Positions 6,297 to 10,153 of a DNA stretch of 10,153 nt are shown here, piece after piece. Within the stretch, counting starts at the first letter, position 1; each line of letters begins with the position of its first letter. Under the pieces are notes generated by a model. The model did no database searches and had not been told where the DNA came from. It was given only the letters and a program-made list of their open reading frames with translations. Both the position numbers and the translations under genes were made by a program. Source of the stretch: Candidatus Altimarinota bacterium (lineage in GTDB: Bacteria > Patescibacteriota > Gracilibacteria > UBA4473); contig JALWQU010000215.1 of the NCBI GenBank assembly GCA_026982915.1, forward strand, positions 1 through 10,153, read 5' to 3'.

Positions 6297-6993
6297 ATCA
6301 GAATTTGAAGCCTATGTATCGGCTAAAAATTTTGGAACGGTTCCGCCTACAAAAATAGTCCTGCACCATACCTGGCGACCAACACAGGAAAGCTGGTCAG
6401 GAATCAGAACTATTGACGGGCTAAAACGATATTACGAAGGTCTTGGATGGAGTGCCGGACCGCATATTTTTGTCGCGGATGATGGTATTTGGCTCTTTAC
6501 GGATATGAGTCGAGTAGGGATCCATGCGGGATCAGCCAATGCTACTTGGCTCAAAAATGGACGAAAAAGAGGGGGATATTATGTACCGAATGCCAAACTC
6601 ATTGATTATTCTATCGGTATCGAAGTAGTTGGTGATTATGACGAACATGTTTGGGAAGGCGCTACGCTAGATAACGCTTTATCCTGTATCATAACGCTCA
6701 AAAAGAAACTCGGTATTATCACACAAGATATTGCTTTTCATCGAGATTTCTCACCGAAAAGCTGTCCCGGTAACGCCATCACCCGATCGTGGTTTGAGCA
6801 GACACTCGCTAACTACGAATCACACAACCAAATACCCCCTGAACAAGGTTACCGGTTTAAATTTTCAGAAGTTGAAGCCAAAAAAGCCATGGAACTAGGA
6901 TTCCTAAGACAAGTTGATACCGAAACACGCGAAATCATCGCCATCGGTCTGACCCGTGTCTATGAACGCCTAAGGAAAGAATTCCACGCATAA
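6268..6993 (+). CDS. N-acetylmuramoyl-L-alanine amidase (Amidase_2 / T7 lysozyme type), endolysin-like
   Basis: The enzyme should cut the bond between N-acetylmuramic acid and L-alanine in peptidoglycan. The 241-residue product carries an Amidase_2 domain at about 27-180. Zinc ligands are His33 (in VLHHT), His158 and Cys166. His158-Lys164-Cys166 (HRDFSPKSCPG) has the same spacing as His122-Lys128-Cys130 of T7 lysozyme. SAGPHIFVADDG (62-73), GIHAGSAN and YSIGIEVVGDYD fit the same fold. Residues about 195-241 form a charged C-terminal extension of unknown role, perhaps wall binding. There is no signal peptide, as expected of a holin-dependent endolysin. The ATG at 6268 is chosen because the domain begins soon after; an upstream GTG at 6217 would add 17 residues lying wholly inside the holin gene. 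The overlap implies translational coupling. Confidence 0.9.
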   Translation: MQILRKKLTKSEFEAYVSAKNFGTVPPTKIVLHHTWRPTQESWSGIRTIDGLKRYYEGLGWSAGPHIFVADDGIWLFTDMSRVGIHAGSANATWLKNGRKRGGYYVPNAKLIDYSIGIEVVGDYDEHVWEGATLDNALSCIITLKKKLGIITQDIAFHRDFSPKSCPGNAITRSWFEQTLANYESHNQIPPEQGYRFKFSEVEAKKAMELGFLRQVDTETREIIAIGLTRVYERLRKEFHA

Positions 6994-7001
6994 AAAAGTG
7001 T

Positions 7002-7089
7002 GTCACCCTGAATTTATTTCAGGATCTAAACATGTTGTTTCTCAATTGTGTAGCTTTTATCGCTAGATCCCGATATTCATCGGGATGAC
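7002..7089 (+). repeat. REPIN-like repeat unit (unit 4), first of a three-unit array
   Basis: The left palindromic arm GTCACCCTGAATTTATTTCA continues to GGATCTA, an AT-rich spacer of about 35 nt follows, and the right arm is CTAGATCCCGATATTCATCG continuing to GGATGAC. The right arm reverse-complemented aligns with the left arm, so the unit has inverted ends that are each palindromic. It begins 8 bases after the amidase stop. A 14-bp sequence at its left edge (6992-7005) recurs inverted at the right edge of unit 3 (3917-3930). Confidence 0.9.
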
Positions 7090-7128
7090 GGTGATTTGTG
7101 TTTTTAGTATTGCCAATTATAAAGAAAT
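7090..7128 (+). repeat. Conserved 39-nt linker between repeat units
   Basis: The linker begins GGTGATTTGTG and ends AAAGAAAT. Related linkers of exactly 39 nt lie at 3780-3818, 7217-7255 and 9899-9937, always between two units. Confidence 0.85.
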
Positions 7129-7216
7129 GTCATCCTGAATTTATTTCAGGATCTAAACATGTTGTTTCTCAATTGTGTAACCTTTGTCACTAGATCCCGA
7201 TAGCCATCGGGATGAC
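7129..7216 (+). repeat. REPIN-like repeat unit (unit 5)
   Basis: This has the same plan as unit 4, starting GTCATCCTGAATTTATTTCA and ending ATCGGGATGAC. The loop of the right arm reads AGCC instead of ATTC, so the stem is kept while the loop changes. A 39-nt linker follows (7217-7255). Confidence 0.9.
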
Positions 7217-7255
7217 AGTGATTTGTATTTTTTGTATTCCAAATTACAAAGAAAT

Positions 7256-7346
7256 GTCATCCTGAATTTATTTCAGGATCTAACCATGTTGTTATTTCTC
7301 AATTATGTAGCTTTTATCGATAGATCCCGATATTCATCGGGATGAC
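7256..7346 (+). repeat. REPIN-like repeat unit (unit 6)
   Basis: This is the third unit of the array, 91 nt, with the same two palindromic arms and a spacer 3 nt longer. No linker follows; the sequence passes directly into another hairpin (7347-7378). Confidence 0.9.
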
Positions 7347-7378
7347 ATAGAATTAGGAAGTATATTCCCTAATTCTAT
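7347..7378. repeat. AT-rich inverted repeat
   Basis: ATAGAATTAGG(7347-7357) pairs with CCTAATTCTAT (7368-7378). The stem can extend by AA/TT across one bulge, leaving a loop of about five bases. It sits between the repeat array and the GC-rich terminator. Its function is unknown; it may help end transcription of the minus-strand genes. Confidence 0.6.
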
Positions 7379-7380
7379 TT

Positions 7381-7417
7381 GATAAAAAAACGCCCCCAAA
7401 GGGGCGTTTTTTTTATC
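7381..7417. terminator. Strong bidirectional rho-independent terminator
   Basis: AACGCCCC and GGGGCGTT form a perfect GC-rich stem around a short CAAA loop. The stem is flanked by an A-run on the left and a T-run on the right, so either strand gives a hairpin followed by U residues. It lies 18 bp from the stop of the minus-strand helical protein and downstream of the lysis pair, and can serve both convergent transcripts. Confidence 0.93.
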
Positions 7418-7435
7418 AGAAATCTGTATCAATGA

Positions 7436-8263
7436 TTATTCATCATCTTCTGAATCATTATCCGTATCGGCTGATTCACGAGCTTCTCTTCGAGCTTTTC
7501 GTTCCGCTCGTTTTTGCGCTCGCTTTTCCGCCTTTTCTTGTCTACGAGCTTCTATTTTATCCGCTCGCTCTGGATTATTTTCACGAATTTTTTCAAGCCG
7601 TTCTTGACTCTTTTCTTTAAAGGCTTCTCGACGTTCTTGTACTTTTTCTCGTGCTTCTTCTTTCGTTATTTCTCCTGACTGAACCGCTTTTTTTAGATCT
7701 TCACGAAAGGCTTTCCGTTCGGCTTTATTTTCGGCTACTTTTTCCTTAATGATTTCTTTTTTTCGATCTTTCCAGTAACCACGCTCCGCTTTTACGTCCG
7801 CTCGAAGCTCTTTTCTTTTCGCTTTCATGGTTTCACGAGCTTCTTTCCAGGTCATTTCACCCGCCTTAACTTTTTCACGAATATCCGCTTGTAAAGCCTT
7901 AACTTCTGCTCTTCGTTTAATAACCGCCTTACGAATTTTCTCCATTCGAGCTTTAATTTCACCGGCATATTTAGGATTATTTTCTGCTACTTTATTGAGC
8001 CGTGTTTCTAGTTTTTCCATCTTAGCATCAAAAAAAGCTTCCTTTTTTTGACGAAAAGCTTCCATCTTTGTCGCCCAAATTTCTCGAGCTTCTTCCCTGC
8101 TAATTTCACCCGCTTCAACCTGTGCTTTAAGTGATTTATGTTCTGCACGAAGCGCTATAATTTCATCCCGAATTGGTTTATCAGTATCAGTATCAACGCT
8201 AGCGAACGTCATAATGGGCAACGCAACCGCCACAAGTGTTAGTAATTTAAAGGTATTTTTCAT
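7436..8263 (-). CDS. Secreted, highly charged helical repeat protein of unknown function
   Basis: I do not recognise a family. The 275-residue protein has a signal peptide (about 1-21, TFA). The rest is almost wholly Lys/Arg/Glu/Ala-rich predicted helix or coiled coil with no cysteine. Three copies of a motif V-x-[AS]-G-E-[IM]-[ST]-x-[EK]-E-A-R-E centre on Gly52, Gly135 and Gly197; they recall the G-x-I-T-x-E-E-F turn of SHOCT-like domains. A second repeat, E-x-L-E...E-N-N-P with Ile-x-A-R after it, occurs near 83-110 and 222-245, so the protein probably grew by internal duplication. The C-terminus switches from very basic (about 236-262) to acidic (ADTDNDSEDDE). It follows the lipoprotein gene by 46 bp in the same direction, a likely operon ending at the terminator at 7381-7417. 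An extracytoplasmic structural or binding role is inference. The start has no Shine-Dalgarno site. Confidence 0.8.
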   Translation of the reverse strand: MKNTFKLLTLVAVALPIMTFASVDTDTDKPIRDEIIALRAEHKSLKAQVEAGEISREEAREIWATKMEAFRQKKEAFFDAKMEKLETRLNKVAENNPKYAGEIKARMEKIRKAVIKRRAEVKALQADIREKVKAGEMTWKEARETMKAKRKELRADVKAERGYWKDRKKEIIKEKVAENKAERKAFREDLKKAVQSGEITKEEAREKVQERREAFKEKSQERLEKIRENNPERADKIEARRQEKAEKRAQKRAERKARREARESADTDNDSEDDE

Positions 8264-8309
8264 GGTATTTTAAGGTTAATAAATATTTATTTTAGGGTTC
8301 GTTTATTAT

Positions 8310-8567
8310 TTAGAAATCAAGATTTTCTAGGTCTTCAATTTCTTTATCCAAAGCCTGCTCATCATTATCAAGCGCTTCAAGCTCAGACGAGATCTTTGTC
8401 ACTTCTGGTGATACTTTCTCCGTAGATTTTACTTCTGAAGTGGTGTCACTTGGGGTTTCAACAACGACTTTCTTGCCTTGATCATTAGAGACTTCCTTGT
8501 CGGTATTAAGGCATCCAGACAAGCCTAAAGATATGACCATTATCGTGATTACGGATGATTTTGACAT
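8310..8567 (-). CDS. Small predicted lipoprotein
   Basis: The 85-residue protein has an N-terminal hydrophobic segment ending in the lipobox LSGC, with Cys19 as the lipidated residue. The mature part is about 66 residues, polar and acidic, Ser/Thr/Val/Glu-rich at first and then a likely short amphipathic helix (about 57-85) with L-x-x-L-x-x-D spacing ending in EDLENLDF. No enzyme motif is seen. As the first gene of a probable two-gene unit with the helical protein downstream, it may anchor or pair with that protein at the membrane surface (inference; its C-terminal helix is acidic while the partner is largely basic). The ATG is supported by the lipobox position; no Shine-Dalgarno site. Confidence 0.78.
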   Translation of the reverse strand: MSKSSVITIMVISLGLSGCLNTDKEVSNDQGKKVVVETPSDTTSEVKSTEKVSPEVTKISSELEALDNDEQALDKEIEDLENLDF

Positions 8568-8598
8568 GAGAAAAATAAATTAGTAAATAGTGAGCCAC

Positions 8599-8627
8599 AT
8601 TATAAACCGCCAAAAAAGACTAAGCAA
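8599..8627 (-). promoter_or_regulatory. Sigma70-type promoter for the lipoprotein operon
   Basis: On the minus strand a -35 TTGCTT (8627-8622), a 17-bp spacer and a perfect -10 TATAAT (8604-8599) are seen. Predicted start is near 8592, about 25 nt before the ATG at 8567. Confidence 0.75.
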
Positions 8628-8659
8628 ATTTTTTTACTCGTATAAATTCTACGATCAGA

Positions 8660-8687
8660 TTGTACTTTTGTTATAAATCGCTATCAT
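8660..8687 (+). promoter_or_regulatory. Possible promoter for the PurL-half gene
   Basis: Two weak alternatives overlap: TTGTAC (8660-8665) with TATCAT (8682-8687) at 16 bp, or an extended -10 TGTTATAAA (8669-8677) without a good -35. Either starts transcription a short distance before the ATG at 8712. The region is shared with the divergent lipoprotein promoter. Confidence 0.35.
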
Positions 8688-8711
8688 CCGATTGAACTAT
8701 TATTGTTAAAA

Positions 8712-9752
8712 ATGGAAACCATATCACTCGAAACCGCTATTGAAAAGGTCCTTCTTAGCCCAAACGTTGTTTGCCGAAAACCTCTTTATGAAACCTATGA
8801 CAAAAACGTACAAGGTAACACGGCTTATGAGCGAGGCTTTGCCGCCTGTAGTATGACCACTTGTTTTCGTGATTTCCCGGAATTACCCGAAGCAAAAAAA
8901 CATACCGCTGTCGCTATTTCGGGAGGCGGCAACCCCAACCTAGCAAAAATAGACCCACATATGACTGCTGAAAATGCTGTTATGGAGGCCCTACTTTTAC
9001 AAGCCTGCGTTGGAGCTGTCCCACTTGCGGCGACTGATTGTCTTAACTTTGGTAATCCTGAAAAGGAAGATCAAATGGGTGAACTCGTTGCCGGTATAGA
9101 GGGCGTCAAAAAAGCCTGTGAAACACTGAATACACCAATTGTTTCGGGTAATGTCTCGCTTTATAATGAATCGGCTGGACAGTCTATTCCGCCAAGTGCG
9201 ATTATTTCTGTTTTTGGACGAGTAGATCATCTTGAAAAAGTAAAACCACTCGCTATTCCGGCGACAGAACTCACGCTTTATTGTCTCGGTAAACGCTCTA
9301 AAAACCTAGGTGGAAGTGAGTTTTTGCGTCTTTTTGAAAAACAAGATTCAAATATACCAACTATTGAGTATGAAGCCTTCAAAAAACTAACCAAAAACCT
9401 TCAAACCGCTATCGATCAAACACTCTTTGCCTCTATTACGCCGATACAGAGAGGTGGCCTTATCACCGCACTACTGACGAGCACTTTCCCTCATGAAATA
9501 GGCGTGGATATAAATATTCCCACCGAAGCGTCTGTTCCTCATTTTTGTTTTACGGAAGATCTAGGGGTTTTGGTCTCCACAGACAAACCAGATGAAGTTG
9601 AAAAACTTTTTGGGACAGAGGCACTGAAAATTGGAACAACGAATCCAACGGTTCATAAAGGCATGATCAAGCAAGGCCATAAAATCCTTTTTGAAAAAAA
9701 ACTAGCTGATTGGAAGACCTTATGGGAAAACAATCTTCGCACTATTTTTTAG
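8712..9752 (+). CDS. purL: Phosphoribosylformylglycinamidine synthase, stand-alone C-terminal PurL half
   Basis: PurL uses ATP and ammonia (from PurQ) to convert FGAR to FGAM in purine synthesis. This 346-residue product aligns only with the second half of the usual PurL of about 740 residues. It opens at the inter-half linker (LLSPNV, then ETYDKNVQGNT, 14-37) and continues through DPHMTAENAV (81-90), DCLNFGNPEK (109-118), SGNVSLYNES (145-154) and an AIRS_C-like domain (about 182-320). The first-half HNHPS catalytic region is absent. The frame upstream is closed by TAA at 8643-8645, so the first half is not next door. The AIRS_C signature normally like HDxSxGGL reads TPIQRGGL (243-250), losing His, Asp and Ser. 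The ATG at 8712 is preferred to the in-frame TTG at 8703. It could be one subunit of a split PurL or a regulatory/degenerate paralogue. Confidence 0.85.
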   Translation: METISLETAIEKVLLSPNVVCRKPLYETYDKNVQGNTAYERGFAACSMTTCFRDFPELPEAKKHTAVAISGGGNPNLAKIDPHMTAENAVMEALLLQACVGAVPLAATDCLNFGNPEKEDQMGELVAGIEGVKKACETLNTPIVSGNVSLYNESAGQSIPPSAIISVFGRVDHLEKVKPLAIPATELTLYCLGKRSKNLGGSEFLRLFEKQDSNIPTIEYEAFKKLTKNLQTAIDQTLFASITPIQRGGLITALLTSTFPHEIGVDINIPTEASVPHFCFTEDLGVLVSTDKPDEVEKLFGTEALKIGTTNPTVHKGMIKQGHKILFEKKLADWKTLWENNLRTIF

Positions 9753-9808
9753 AACCTATCTAGGATCTTTATACTAATTCACCATAGAAAATAGACACAA
9801 GGGGGGTA

Positions 9809-9898
9809 GTCATTCTGAATTTATTTCAGGATCTAATCATGTTGTTCCTCACTAATCATGTATTTCTACCGCTAGATCCCGATATTCATCGGGATGAC
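9809..9898 (+). repeat. REPIN-like repeat unit (unit 7)
   Basis: The left arm GTCATTCTGAATTTATTTCA continues to GGATCTA, and the right arm CTAGATCCCGATATTCATCG continues to GGATGAC. The spacer with TCATGTTGTT and TAATCATGTATTT matches that of unit 1 (inverted at 3-93) better than the other copies. A 39-nt linker follows (9899-9937). Confidence 0.9.
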
Positions 9899-9937
9899 GG
9901 TGATTTGTGTTTTTTGTATTCCAAATTACAAAGAAAT

Positions 9938-10028
9938 GTCATCCTGGATTTATTTCAGGATCTAACCATATTGTTGTTTCTCAATCGTGTAACCTTTATC
10001 GCTAGATCCCGATATTCATCGGGATGAC
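9938..10028 (+). repeat. REPIN-like repeat unit (unit 8)
   Basis: This starts GTCATCCTGGATTTATTTCA, with one substitution in the left stem, and ends ATCGGGATGAC; 91 nt. No linker follows. Open reading frames running through units 7 and 8 are by-products of the repeat. Confidence 0.9.
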
Positions 10029-10153
10029 GTAGGATTTTTTTAAAAAAATACAGTACTGTCCGAGAAAAAATCAACAGAAAGATAATTGAGGCGGAGAGTT
10101 ATTGAGGCAAAGTTTTTTAACCTGATTGGGTTTAGCACCAAGCAGACTAATAA
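10029..10153. other. Unassigned right edge, possible end of a mobile element or minus-strand gene
   Basis: After unit 8 come a T-run and A-run palindrome (about 10035-10048) and CAGTACTGTCCG (10051-10062). On the minus strand a frame open from the window edge (10151) ends in TGA at 10071, giving a C-terminus ...KPNQVKKLCLNNSPPQLSFC. A second frame is open from the edge to TAA at 10040. Neither can be identified. A short tail followed closely by an inverted-repeat-like CGGACAGTACTG recalls the end of an insertion sequence, but the other end is not in view. Confidence 0.25.

Noticed and set aside
6018..6993. Intact prophage
   Set aside because: Only a lysis pair is present; no integrase, capsid, tail, terminase or repressor genes lie in the window.
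7002..7346. CRISPR array, suggested by regularly spaced repeats
   Set aside because: The intervals between the repeated arms are themselves conserved, not unique spacers. The repeats are two different palindromes in inverted order, the period is about 128 bp, and no cas gene is present.
7432..7620. Plus-strand hydrophobic frame opposite the helical protein
   Set aside because: It is the antisense of a Lys/Glu/Arg-rich coding stretch, which generates Leu/Phe-rich frames; it has no ribosome-binding site or context.
192..9752. UGA-as-glycine genetic code
   Set aside because: Conserved genes such as dxs and the amidase are complete without any in-frame TGA, and their conserved glycines use ordinary codons.
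9839..10027. Plus-strand frame of 62 codons after purL
   Set aside because: It runs through repeat units 7 and 8 and their linker, so it is a by-product of the repeats.
1..10153. tRNA, rRNA or riboswitch genes
   Set aside because: No cloverleaf, rRNA signature or known riboswitch core was seen by eye; the structured intergenic regions are all explained by the repeat units and the terminator.

Overview
The window looks like a chromosomal piece of a Patescibacteria/CPR-type bacterium, possibly Peregrinibacteria-like. This is inference from gene content; no rRNA or other phylogenetic marker is present. The reasons are: paired small two-helix proteins of the kind seen as type IV secretion pilin-like proteins in CPR genomes; a secreted thrombospondin type 3 (TSP3) repeat protein with a Lys/Pro stalk; moderate-to-low GC; nearly all genes lacking a Shine-Dalgarno site; and many small palindromic repeats. 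All nine genes end in TAA or TAG. No reading frame needs UGA read as glycine, so the standard bacterial code fits.

Layout. (1) 1-93: an inverted repeat unit, then a good extended -10 promoter (132-160). (2) 192-3630, + strand: two overlapping pilin-like membrane proteins, the first carrying a peptidoglycan-binding-like domain, then a large Ca-binding-type TSP3 surface protein. Together these suggest envelope or surface functions. (3) 3631-3973: no gene; a repeat block bounded by a perfect 20-bp direct repeat whose right copy overlaps the 3' end of dxs. (4) 3974-5905, - strand: complete dxs (first step of the MEP isoprenoid pathway). (5) 6018-6993, + strand: a holin-like protein overlapping a peptidoglycan amidase, i.e. 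a phage-type lysis pair with no other phage genes in view. (6) 7002-7417: a three-unit repeat array, a second hairpin and a strong bidirectional terminator. (7) 7436-8567, - strand: a lipoprotein followed by a secreted, highly charged helical protein, probably one operon. (8) 8712-9752, + strand: a stand-alone gene for only the C-terminal half of PurL (purine synthesis). (9) 9809-10028: two more repeat units, then an unassigned right edge.

The most striking non-coding feature is a family of eight repeat units at four intergenic loci. Each unit is about 90 bp, has inverted GTCA-headed ends that are themselves palindromic, and resembles a REPIN. Wherever units are adjacent they are joined by a related linker of exactly 39 nt. 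The most striking coding features are the peptidoglycan-binding/pilin fusion, the orphan holin-amidase pair and the half-length PurL.
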